This document shows positions 46,086 through 55,732 of a stretch of 64,000 bases of DNA, piece after piece; position 1 is the first letter of the stretch, and each line of letters begins with the position of its first letter. The DNA is from Chromatiaceae bacterium (GTDB taxonomy: Bacteria > Pseudomonadota > Gammaproteobacteria > Chromatiales > Chromatiaceae). The stretch spans positions 124,001 to 188,000 of the forward strand of contig JACKMP010000001.1 in NCBI GenBank assembly GCA_024235315.1, given 5' to 3'. The translations under genes and the position numbers were made by a program. The notes under the pieces were generated by a model, which had not been told where the DNA came from, ran no database searches, and worked only from the letters and a program-made list of their open reading frames with translations.

Positions 46086-46103
46086 AATGCAACCCTTGTG
46101 CCA
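46086..46103 (-). promoter_or_regulatory. Sigma-54 promoter of the fliL operon
   Basis: The minus strand reads TGGCAC-AAGGG-TTGCA, matching the -24/-12 consensus TGGCAC-N5-TTGC(A/T). It lies about 55 bp upstream of the fliL start. In this group such promoters are activated by FleQ; the activator gene is not in the window. Confidence 0.88.
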
Positions 46104-46258
46104 TTGTTTGGTGAACTTTTTTCTGTTGTAAACTCAATGGGTTGGAAGTTGCCGCGCGCGCAACGTCAGGCGTTTGACGAATGTGACCGAACCGTTCAGG
46201 CGGAATTTCGGCGGTGTTGAAGACCTGCCGAGGCGATCAGCGGCAGAAAAACCCGTCG

Positions 46259-46561
46259 TCAGCGTTGCAGCTGGGGCGGAAGCGGAAGGACATTGGAATC
46301 ACGCGTATAGGTCTGCGACTGATAGTCGATACCCGACGCCGGCGGCGCATCGCCCACGTGCCAGGCACCGCTCGCGTCCTGCCACTTGTATACCGTCGTG
46401 GTCTGCAGGTCCCGGCCGAGCGACGTCCTTGCCGCCCATTGCGGGATGTCTTCGGGGTGCAGTTTGAAATAGCCAACGGTGGCACCCAGCACCAGCAGCA
46501 ATGCGACCGCCCACAACAGGCGGTTGCTTTTCGACTCGTGACGCATGCGGTGGATCGACAT
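46259..46561 (-). CDS. DUF4124 membrane protein
   Basis: 100 residues from the ATG at 46561 (MSIHRMRHESKSNRLL). One membrane helix (LLWAVALLLVLGATVGYF) is followed by a periplasmic DUF4124 segment, VYKWQDASGAWHVGDAPPAS. DUF4124 sits in small envelope proteins of unknown role. The gene ends about 230 bp before the fliL start, upstream of the sigma-54 promoter. Confidence 0.8.
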   Translation of the reverse strand: MSIHRMRHESKSNRLLWAVALLLVLGATVGYFKLHPEDIPQWAARTSLGRDLQTTTVYKWQDASGAWHVGDAPPASGIDYQSQTYTRDSNVLPLPPQLQR

Positions 46562-46669
46562 GGCAGGCCCTGGCACAGTGACGCGGTCGGTTGACTGTAG
46601 CGCTGAACGCGATGCGCCTCCAGTGCGGTCCGGCGATGAGGCCACGGCCGTCACCGCCGCGTTCGCGGA

Positions 46670-46941
46670 TCAGGGGTAGACCCTGTTCCAGTCCTTCTTC
46701 ATGTCGACCACCACCCAGGCGCTGCCAGCCGCCAGATTCAGGGCCTTGTCGAGCGTGCCGATGTGTGACGCGCAGTCATAGGCCCATTCGCGCTCGTCGG
46801 CTGGCACGAAATCTGCCCCACCCGGGCTGGTCACGCGCTCGACGACTGCAAGGGATCATTCGCCATGGCACCCACCGCGGCCAGCATCAACGCGCCGGCC
46901 AGCCCCAGCCGCGCCAGGCGATGCCCGGTCGTCGTTGCCAT
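46670..46941 (-). pseudogene. HAD-family phosphatase remnant with large internal deletion
   Basis: The ATG at 46941 starts a good signal peptide (MATTTGHRLARLGLAGALML) running into NDPL. After a one-base frame change, VVERVTSPGGADFVPADE follows, then directly REWAYDCASHIGTLDKAL and VVVDMKKDWNRVYP. I recognise the first part as the N-terminus and the second as the C-terminus of an exported HAD phosphatase that often accompanies arylsulfatase genes. About 230 residues between them, including the DxDxT catalytic motif, are missing. It cannot be active. The arylsulfatase gene is right next to it. Confidence 0.75.
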
Positions 46942-46960
46942 GTCGAAACCCCTCTGCTTG

Positions 46961-47000
46961 AAAAAAAAGGGACCGCCATCCCTCTCAGGTTGACGGTCCC
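46961..47000 (-). terminator. Rho-independent terminator after arylsulfatase
   Basis: On the minus strand GGGACCG pairs with CGGTCCC and is followed by eight T residues. It begins 13 bp past the arylsulfatase stop, so the adjacent HAD remnant is outside the sulfatase transcript. Confidence 0.85.
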
Positions 47001-47012
47001 GGTTGACACTGA

Positions 47013-48590
<1,578 letters not shown>

Positions 48591-48682
48591 GGGGGAAACC
48601 TCCTCGTCTTATTGTTTCGTCGCCGAACCCTAGTCCAGCCCGGGTGTAATATCTAGCCGGAATTCGTCAAAAAGGGACGCGC

Positions 48683-49651
48683 ATGGACTCATCGTCGCCT
48701 TCTCTGGGACCGCCGGTAATCACAACCGCGCACCTCGAGGCCTTCCTGCCCGCGGCCATGGACAGCACGGTCGACCAGGGCCGCCTCGAGCACATCCAGC
48801 TCGCGCCCGGCCGTTTCAGCGCCGACCTGGTACGCATTCACAGTGGCACCACCCGGTTCGACTGGGGGAACTACAACCTGCCGGTGCATGCCCACGGCGA
48901 CATGCCCGCCGACCGCATCACCCTGGGACTGGTGCAGTCGGCCCACGGTGACGGCATCCTGAACGGGCGCGGCCTGCAGCACGCGCAGCTCGCGCTCTAT
49001 ACCGAAGGATCGGAGTTGGACTACCGTCTTGCCACGCAAACCCGCTGGAGTGCGTTGCAGGTCGACCGCGCGACATTGGACCGGCTCGGCGTGCACTGCC
49101 CGCCACGCCAATGCGGCATTGTCACTGCCACCCCTGCCGCGACGTCACGCGTGGCACAGCTGTCCGAACTGCTGGTCGCCGCGGCGTCGCCGACCGCCGC
49201 CGGGGATGATCCAAGCGGCCGTGACTTTTCGGTGCAGGGAATGTTGCAGGGACTGTTGGCGGCGTACGCGACCGCGCTGCCGCAGGCACTGGCTGCGGGC
49301 AGTCATTGCGCGACAGGCCGCCAGCGCCTCGCGGTATCCCGGGCGCGCGACTTTCTGCATGGCCACTTCAACGAGGCGATCAGAGTTACCGACCTGTGCG
49401 CCGCGGCCGGCACCAGCGTGAAGACGCTGGAGCGCGCCTTCGTCACCCTGCTCGGCGTCACACCGCAGCGTTACCTGATGCTGGCACGGCTGTCGCACGC
49501 GCGCCGCATGTTGCTGACGCAAGACCGCGCCGAGACCACGGTCGCGGCCGTCGCCTACGCCAGCGGGTGTTTCCACCTCAGCCGCTTCAGCCGCGAGTAC
49601 ATCGCCCTGTTCGGCGAGCGCCCGTCCTCGACGTTGGCCCGCACGGGCTGA
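48683..49651 (+). CDS. AraC-family transcriptional regulator
   Basis: 322 residues. An N-terminal ligand-type domain of about 210 residues is followed by the double helix-turn-helix, including RVTDLCAAAGTSVKTLERAF and LARLSHARRMLLTQD, ending with VAYASGCFHLSRFSREY. It is divergent from the arylsulfatase, so it most likely controls that gene, perhaps in response to a sulfate ester or sulfur status. That is inferred from position. The protein ends close to the convergent protease gene. Confidence 0.88.
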   Translation: MDSSSPSLGPPVITTAHLEAFLPAAMDSTVDQGRLEHIQLAPGRFSADLVRIHSGTTRFDWGNYNLPVHAHGDMPADRITLGLVQSAHGDGILNGRGLQHAQLALYTEGSELDYRLATQTRWSALQVDRATLDRLGVHCPPRQCGIVTATPAATSRVAQLSELLVAAASPTAAGDDPSGRDFSVQGMLQGLLAAYATALPQALAAGSHCATGRQRLAVSRARDFLHGHFNEAIRVTDLCAAAGTSVKTLERAFVTLLGVTPQRYLMLARLSHARRMLLTQDRAETTVAAVAYASGCFHLSRFSREYIALFGERPSSTLARTG

Positions 49652-49676
49652 ACCGCGAGGTACCGCTGTTAGCCGC

Positions 49677-50360
49677 TCAACGCCGCAGGATCGCCAGCCA
49701 GCGCCAGAAGTTGAGCAGGCTGGCCAGCGAGGCTGCGACATAGGTCCAGGCCGCTGCGCGCAGGATGCGCCGCGCCGCCGGCACCTGGTCCGGTTCGAGG
49801 TAGCCGGCCTCGAGCAGCGGCAGGGCCTTGCGGAAGCTGGCGTCGAGTTCGACCGGCAGGGTCACCAGTTGCACCACGACGCCGAACCCCATGATGAGGA
49901 AACCGCCCAGCGCCGAGACCAGTGCCGGCGACGGCGCACGCGACACCAGGGCGAGCATCGGTGCGGCAAAGATCAGAAATGACCCCAAACGGCTTGCCCA
50001 GACGGCTGACGCCGCCAGTCGCGAGCGCAGCATGAACATCGGCTCGCTGCCGGCATGCTGCAGTGCATGACCGCACTCGTGCGCGGCGACCGTGATCGCG
50101 GTGAGCGTGCACCCGTCGAACTTGTCCCTGGTCAGACGCACGCAGCGGCTGGCGGGGTCATAGTGGTCGCCTGTCTCGGTGCTCTCCACCTTGACGTCAT
50201 CGAGACCGAAACGTTTCAGCAGGTGGCGCGCCAGTTCACCGCCTGTGCCCGGGAAGTTCGGCTCCGGATCACGGTTGTAGCGCGCCAGCACGTGCTGCAC
50301 CCAGACCTGCGGCAGAAAGATAGCGGCCAGCACCAGCAGCAACAGGGCGAGGTAGACCAT
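49677..50360 (-). CDS. YugP-like membrane zinc metallopeptidase
   Basis: 227 residues with an N-terminal membrane segment. The zinc motif HECGH (His94, Glu95, His98) is in VAAHECGHALQHAGSEP, and further membrane helices follow. This is the neutral zinc metallopeptidase family, whose substrate is unknown. It begins right after the stop of the MFS gene. Confidence 0.9.
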   Translation of the reverse strand: MVYLALLLLVLAAIFLPQVWVQHVLARYNRDPEPNFPGTGGELARHLLKRFGLDDVKVESTETGDHYDPASRCVRLTRDKFDGCTLTAITVAAHECGHALQHAGSEPMFMLRSRLAASAVWASRLGSFLIFAAPMLALVSRAPSPALVSALGGFLIMGFGVVVQLVTLPVELDASFRKALPLLEAGYLEPDQVPAARRILRAAAWTYVAASLASLLNFWRWLAILRR

Positions 50361-51650
50361 TCAAGCTCCCAGGGCCGCCGCTTCGCGCTCCCCCTCGGCG
50401 ACGCGCACGCGACCCAGCAGCCAGGCGCCGGCGAGAAACAGCAACAGCACGCTGAGGATCCCGGTGCGCGCACTGCCGCTCCAAACCGCAAACCACCCCA
50501 CCAGCAGTGGACCGACGACGGCCGCAAACTTGCCCATCATGTTGTACAGACCAAACAGGCGGCCGGCGTGTTCCGCGGGTATCAGGCGCGCATACAGCGC
50601 ACGGCTCATCGCCTGGATGCCGCCCTGCACCAGCCCGATCACGATCGCCAGTCCGTAGAACTCCCAGCTGGCCGTCATGCGCCAGGCCCAGAACACCACG
50701 ACCACGTACACGATCAGGGCCAGCCAGATGGCGCGCTTGGCGCCTATGCGGTCACCGATGCGACCGAACAGCAACGCGGCCGGGAAGCCGACGAACTGGG
50801 TCAGCAGCAACGCGGTCAGCAGGCTGTCGGCGGCAAACCCAAGCGACAGGCCGTAGTCGACCGCCATGCGCACGATGGTGTCGACCCCGTCGATGTAGCA
50901 CCAGTACGCGATCAGAAAGGTGAACGCCATTGGCAACCGCCGGAGAATCCGCCATGTCGCGGAAAACTCCTGCCAGGCGTGGCGCATCCCACTGGAGAAA
51001 GAGCGGGCCTGCGGGTGCGGCACCTCGTCCACGAACAGCAGCACCGGCAACGAGAACACCGCCCACCAGACCGCCACGGTGAGAAACGCCACCCGCACCG
51101 CCTCGGCCTTGTCCGCCAGACCGAACGCCTCGGGATACAGCACCATCAGCACGTTGATCGCGAACAGCAGGCCACCGCCGAGATAGCCGAGCGCAAAACC
51201 GAGTGCCGACACGCGTTCCAGTTCGTCCTTGCCGGCAACATCGAGCAGCATCGCGTCGTAAGTGACGTTACTGCCGGTGAACCCGATCACACCGAGCACA
51301 TAGAGCCCCGCCGCCACCAGCCAGTAGCCCTCGCCGACGAGGAACAGCCCGCCGCTCATCAGCACACCGAGCATCGCCAACTTGAGCAACAGGCCCTTCT
51401 TGCGTCCGCTACGGTCGGCGATCACACCGAGCACCGGCGCCAGCAGCACGGCCAGCATCGAGGCTACGGCGTTGGCCATACCCAGGCGCAGCGTGCTCTC
51501 GGTCGCCGACATGCCGGTCGCCCAGTACGACTTGAAAAACACCGGAAAGAAGCCGGCCATGACCGTGGTGGCGAACGCCGAGTTGGCCCAGTCGTACAAG
51601 GCCCAGGACCACTGCGCGCGCCTGCGGCTGGCTGCGGGGCCGGGGGGCAT
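50361..51650 (-). CDS. MFS transporter, UMF1 type
   Basis: 429 residues from MPPGPAASRRRAQWSWALYD at 51650. WALYDWANSAFATTVMAGFF is the diagnostic start of UMF1/vacuole-like MFS proteins. Twelve membrane helices are expected. Its start overlaps the end of the ABC permease gene (TGATG), so the two are probably co-translated. Substrate unknown. Confidence 0.87.
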   Translation of the reverse strand: MPPGPAASRRRAQWSWALYDWANSAFATTVMAGFFPVFFKSYWATGMSATESTLRLGMANAVASMLAVLLAPVLGVIADRSGRKKGLLLKLAMLGVLMSGGLFLVGEGYWLVAAGLYVLGVIGFTGSNVTYDAMLLDVAGKDELERVSALGFALGYLGGGLLFAINVLMVLYPEAFGLADKAEAVRVAFLTVAVWWAVFSLPVLLFVDEVPHPQARSFSSGMRHAWQEFSATWRILRRLPMAFTFLIAYWCYIDGVDTIVRMAVDYGLSLGFAADSLLTALLLTQFVGFPAALLFGRIGDRIGAKRAIWLALIVYVVVVFWAWRMTASWEFYGLAIVIGLVQGGIQAMSRALYARLIPAEHAGRLFGLYNMMGKFAAVVGPLLVGWFAVWSGSARTGILSVLLLFLAGAWLLGRVRVAEGEREAAALGA

Positions 51651-52426
51651 CAGCTCTTGATACCCACGCCGTGCCGCAGCAGCCACATCGCGAAGGCGCC
51701 GAGTGCAATCACAAAGCCGATGATGATCGCGAATGCCTGCCACATCGCGATATCGCTGACCCCCAACAGGCCATAGCGAAACGCATTGACCATGTAAAGC
51801 ACCGGGTTGGCCAGCGATGCGGTCTGCCAGAACGGCGGCAGCAGACTGATCGAGTAGAACACGCCACCAAGATAGGTCAACGGCGTCAACACGAACGTCG
51901 GTACGATCGAGATGTCATCAAAACTGTTCGCATACACCGCGTTGATGAAACCGGCGGTCGAGAACAGCACCGAGGTCAGCACGAACACCACCAGCGTGAC
52001 GCCGTAGCTGTGGATGCTCAGATCGGTGAAGAACATCGAGACCATGGTCACCACCACGCCGACCACGACACCGCGCGCCACACCGCCCCCGACATAGCCG
52101 GCGAGTATCACGAAATTGGGAATTGGCGCGATCAGCAGCTCCTCGATGTTGTGCTGGAACTTGCTGCTGTAGAAACTCGCCACGACGTTGGCGTAGCTGT
52201 TGGAGATCACCGACATCAGGATCAGGCCGGGGACGATGAAGTCGATGTAGCGAAATCCGTCCATGTCGCCGATCTGCGCCCCGATCAGCTTGCCGAAGAT
52301 CACGAAGTACAGGGCCATCGTGATCGCCGGCGGCAACACGGTCTGCACCCAGATACGGGCAAAGCGCAGGATCTCCTTGGTAAGAATGGTCTTGAACGCG
52401 ACCCAGTAGACGGTGGTCTGTGTCAT
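51650..52426 (-). CDS. yadH: ABC-2 type exporter permease (YadH-like)
   Basis: 258 residues, six membrane helices. VQTVLPPAITMALYFVIFG, DFIVPGLILMSVISNSYANV and PTFVLTPLTYLGGVFYSISL match the YadH/ABC-2 family. It pairs with the ATPase gene, which it overlaps by 4 bp. The E. coli YadGH substrate is not known. Confidence 0.93.
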   Translation of the reverse strand: MTQTTVYWVAFKTILTKEILRFARIWVQTVLPPAITMALYFVIFGKLIGAQIGDMDGFRYIDFIVPGLILMSVISNSYANVVASFYSSKFQHNIEELLIAPIPNFVILAGYVGGGVARGVVVGVVVTMVSMFFTDLSIHSYGVTLVVFVLTSVLFSTAGFINAVYANSFDDISIVPTFVLTPLTYLGGVFYSISLLPPFWQTASLANPVLYMVNAFRYGLLGVSDIAMWQAFAIIIGFVIALGAFAMWLLRHGVGIKS

Positions 52427-53364
52427 GCCCCACGCCCCCCGGTTTCGACGCCACCTTTCACCATATCGATGAACAGCTGCTCGAGCCGGTTTTGTTTGTT
52501 GCGCAGGCTCAATACCTCGATGCCGCGTTCGCTCAACACGCTGAACAAGGGGTTCAGCCCCTGATCACGGTTTACCGTGACCTCCAGTGTCGTGCTGTCG
52601 AGCAGTGTCACGCCGAACCCGGGAATGTCGTCGATCGATGGTAGGGCATCACGGATATCCAGCACGAACGCCTGCGTGTGCAGGCGCCGCAGCAGGTCGG
52701 CCATCCTGGCTCGCTCGGCGATCCTGCCATGGTTGATGATCGCGATGTTGCGGCACAGGCTCTCGGCCTCCTCCAGGTAGTGGGTGGTGAGGATGATCGT
52801 CGTACCCTGGCCATTGATCTCACGCAGGAAGTCCCACATCGAGCGCCGGATCTCGATATCCACACCGGCGGTCGGCTCGTCGAGGATCAGCAGCCGGGGG
52901 CGGTGCACCAATGCCCGGGCGATCATCAGGCGGCGCTTCATTCCCCCAGACAGCGTCCGAGCCTGGGTGTCGCGCTTGGGCCACAGATCCAGCTGTTTCA
53001 GGTAGACCTCGGCACGCTGGTACGCCTCACGCCGCGCGATGCCGTAATACCCGGCCTGGTTGACGACAATCTCGACCACCGGCTCGAACTGGTTGAAGTT
53101 GAATTCCTGCGGAACCAGGCCGATGCTGGATTTCACCGCGGCGGGTTCCGTATCCAGATCGTGACCGAACACGCCTACCCGCCCGGCGGACTTGTTGATC
53201 AGCGAGCTGATGATGCCTATGGCGGTGGACTTCCCCGCCCCGTTCGGCCCCAGCAGCGCAAAGAAGTCGCCCCGCTCGACCTGCAGGCCGATGCCGCGCA
53301 GCGCCTCATGGCCATTGCGGTAGGTCTTGCTCAAGTTCTCCAGTGCCAGTGCTGTCATCGCCAA
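52423..53364 (-). CDS. yadG: ABC exporter ATP-binding protein (YadG-like)
   Basis: 313 residues. Walker A GPNGAGKS, the signature LSGGM, and Walker B LLILDEPTAGVD are present. NQAGYYGIARREAYQRAEVY and the C-terminal VTVNRDQGLNPLFSVLSERG match YadG. It energises the permease downstream. An alternative start two codons on (MTALALENL) is possible. Confidence 0.95.
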   Translation of the reverse strand: MAMTALALENLSKTYRNGHEALRGIGLQVERGDFFALLGPNGAGKSTAIGIISSLINKSAGRVGVFGHDLDTEPAAVKSSIGLVPQEFNFNQFEPVVEIVVNQAGYYGIARREAYQRAEVYLKQLDLWPKRDTQARTLSGGMKRRLMIARALVHRPRLLILDEPTAGVDIEIRRSMWDFLREINGQGTTIILTTHYLEEAESLCRNIAIINHGRIAERARMADLLRRLHTQAFVLDIRDALPSIDDIPGFGVTLLDSTTLEVTVNRDQGLNPLFSVLSERGIEVLSLRNKQNRLEQLFIDMVKGGVETGGRGA

Positions 53365-53635
53365 TGCCGTCGTTGCCCGACCCGAAACCTGCGGAGCGGG
53401 TATCTTAGATCACCGCAGCCCATTGAGCCCCCGCAGTTGCTCCGGAGATTGTGCAATCGGAGCTATCGCGGTCCACACGATTTCGCTTTGGCCGCGCCTG
53501 CCGCTGCCCTATCCTTGACGGCCATTGTCTCGCCAGGCCGCACACCAAGGACCCGCCATGCCAGTCAGCCCGCCCCTGCGACGCGCACGCCGACCTCGGC
53601 CCGCAACCGTCGTGCAATCGCCGCGGATCGGTTAA

Positions 53636-54397
53636 GTGATGGTGGAAGCACTTCCTCTGGATACCCTGATGCTGCTGGTCGGCGTCGCCAGCCTGGCCGG
53701 CATGATCGACGCGATTGCCGGTGGCGGCGGCCTGTTGGCGCTGCCGGCGATCCTGTGGGCCGGGCTACCGCCGGTTCAGGCGCTGGCCACCAACAAGCTG
53801 CAGGGCTCTTTTGGCACCTTTACCGCGTCGTACAACTTCATCCGCCGCGGCGAGATCGACCTGCGGCGTCTGCGCATACCAATCGTGATGACCTTCATCG
53901 GTTCTGTGTCCGGCACGCTGGCGGTGCAGCGCCTGGGCTCGGACCTGCTGAACCACATCGTGCCCGCGCTGTTGATCGCATTCGCACTGTATTTCCTGTT
54001 CTCACCACGTATCGGCGATCAGGACGCGCATCACCGTATCAGCCATGGTCTGTTCGGTCTGTTGATCGGTTTCAGCCTGGGCTTTTACGACGGATTCTTC
54101 GGCCCGGGCACCGGCAGTTTCTTTGCTGCCGCATTCGTGCTGCTGCTGGGCTACAACCTGCGCCGCGCAACCGCCGGGACCAAGGTGCTCAACTTCACCA
54201 GCAATATTGCGTCGCTGATCTTCTTCGCGTTGGCCGGACAAGTGGTGTGGCAGGTCGGCCTGCCGATGGGCCTGGCGCAGATGGCCGGTGCCTGGATAGG
54301 TTCGCACCTGGTGATCCGCCACGGCACGCGGCTGATTCGCCCCCTGCTTGTCGTCGTCTCGCTGGCTATATCGACCAAGCTGCTGCTCAGCGATTGA
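53636..54397 (+). CDS. TSUP-family (TauE/SafE) exporter
   Basis: 253 residues, about eight membrane helices. GMIDAIAGGGGLLALPAIL and LATNKLQGSFGTFTASYNFI, plus GFYDGFFGPGTGSFFAAAFV, are TSUP repeats. The family exports sulfite, sulfoacetate or other small organosulfur anions. It is near the SQR-like gene, but converges with it (64 bp between ends), so a shared operon is excluded. Upstream 271 bases hold no gene. Confidence 0.9.
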   Translation: MMVEALPLDTLMLLVGVASLAGMIDAIAGGGGLLALPAILWAGLPPVQALATNKLQGSFGTFTASYNFIRRGEIDLRRLRIPIVMTFIGSVSGTLAVQRLGSDLLNHIVPALLIAFALYFLFSPRIGDQDAHHRISHGLFGLLIGFSLGFYDGFFGPGTGSFFAAAFVLLLGYNLRRATAGTKVLNFTSNIASLIFFALAGQVVWQVGLPMGLAQMAGAWIGSHLVIRHGTRLIRPLLVVVSLAISTKLLLSD

Positions 54398-54461
54398 ACC
54401 CTCTTGGCGATTCCGCCGCCACCCCATCGGCCAGCGGCTGGCCTCCTGCGTACCGGGGATC

Positions 54462-55589
54462 CTAGCGGTACTGGCGCAGGTACATCCATTCGAAGAAGCG
54501 CTTGGCCCAGTGAAAGCCGATGAACGATGGCAGCACGATGTTGCGACTGGGCGTGCGTGCCACGAACATGCCGCTGGAGCGCGTATCGACTATGCACATC
54601 AGTTCTGATTTGAAAGTGTGGCTCGCCGGCCTACCATCGAACGCATCCATCAGGTTGGCGACTGCCGCCTCGGCTTGCAGGTCGGCCATGTGCGCCTGCT
54701 TCGGCAGCCAATCGGGTCCCGGGAAACTCCCCGAGTCACCGGCCACGTACACCTTGTCCCAACCCTCGACCTGGCAGAACCGGTCGCCTTGCAGCAGACC
54801 GCCCGGTGAACGCGGCAGATCGGTGTTGTCGAACCACTGGTTGCCGGTCATTCCGGGCATGAACAGGATCAGGTCGGCCGCAAACTCACCACCCTCGGTC
54901 ATTACCTTGTCGGCGGTAAACCCTTTCAACTTGTGACCCAGGTGGGTCTCGACGTCACGCTTTGCCATCTCGCGCATCAGGCCGTCCACGGCCTTGGGGC
55001 CGAGTCGCTGGCCGGGCTTCTCAGCGGGAGTAAAAAACACCAGCCTGAATCTGTCGCGCCGCCCCTGCTGGCGCAGGAAGGAGTCGATACCGAACAGGAA
55101 CTCGAACACCGGGCCGCCGCGCATCGCGGAGGGCTCATTGGGATTGCCGGCGAAGCCGAACGCGAGGGTGCCACCCTCCATCGTCGCCAAACGGTCGCGG
55201 ATCTGGGTGGTCACCTCGACACCGCCACACGGCAGGAAAGAATGCTCGATTCCCGGCAGCTTGCGGATGAAGCGTCCACCGCTGGCGATGATCAGGCCGT
55301 CGTTGGCCAACTCGCCCTGGTCAGTCACCACCGTGCGCCCGGCATCACGCAGTCCAGTTGCCGCGGCCTGGTGATAGGTCACGCCCATACGGGCAAAGAA
55401 GTTGCCGAGCGGGACCACGAGATCCTTTGGCTGTCGCAACCCGGTCGGGATCCAGATGGTCCCCGGGTAATAGACGAACTCAGGTTTTGGGGCAATCAGG
55501 TCGATACCCATACGCGCATCCGCCGCGCGCAGCTTGCGGACGGCCGTCAGGGCGGCAAACCCGGCACCAATAACCGTGACTCGTGACAT
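54462..55589 (-). CDS. Sulfide:quinone-reductase-like FAD oxidoreductase
   Basis: 375 residues. The FAD dinucleotide fold opens MSRVTVIGAGFAALTAVRKL and continues ADLILFMPGMTGNQWFDNTD and KVYVAGDSGSFPGPDWLPKQ. Cysteines occur in SFLPCGGVEV, DRFCQVEGWD and LMCIVDTRSS. SQR and flavocytochrome c enzymes use a cysteine pair for sulfide oxidation; whether these residues match I cannot confirm. The C-terminal helix FHWAKRFFEWMYLRQYR would anchor it to the membrane, as in SQR. It is divergent from the HerA-like gene. Confidence 0.8.
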   Translation of the reverse strand: MSRVTVIGAGFAALTAVRKLRAADARMGIDLIAPKPEFVYYPGTIWIPTGLRQPKDLVVPLGNFFARMGVTYHQAAATGLRDAGRTVVTDQGELANDGLIIASGGRFIRKLPGIEHSFLPCGGVEVTTQIRDRLATMEGGTLAFGFAGNPNEPSAMRGGPVFEFLFGIDSFLRQQGRRDRFRLVFFTPAEKPGQRLGPKAVDGLMREMAKRDVETHLGHKLKGFTADKVMTEGGEFAADLILFMPGMTGNQWFDNTDLPRSPGGLLQGDRFCQVEGWDKVYVAGDSGSFPGPDWLPKQAHMADLQAEAAVANLMDAFDGRPASHTFKSELMCIVDTRSSGMFVARTPSRNIVLPSFIGFHWAKRFFEWMYLRQYR

Positions 55590-55732
55590 CTGGGTGATTC
55601 TCCTCGAATTTCGAGTGGCTATTCTAAGGCCGCCGAACCGAGATGTCAGACACAGTATCCCCTGCGCGTTCTTGGGAATTCAGGTACTTGCGGGTATTCT
55701 TGGCCACGATCGACACATTGAAAGGACGCTTG

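Noticed and set aside
50055..51776. A 573-codon plus-strand frame
   Set aside because: Antisense of the MFS transporter; Gln/His/Arg-rich shadow with no domain.
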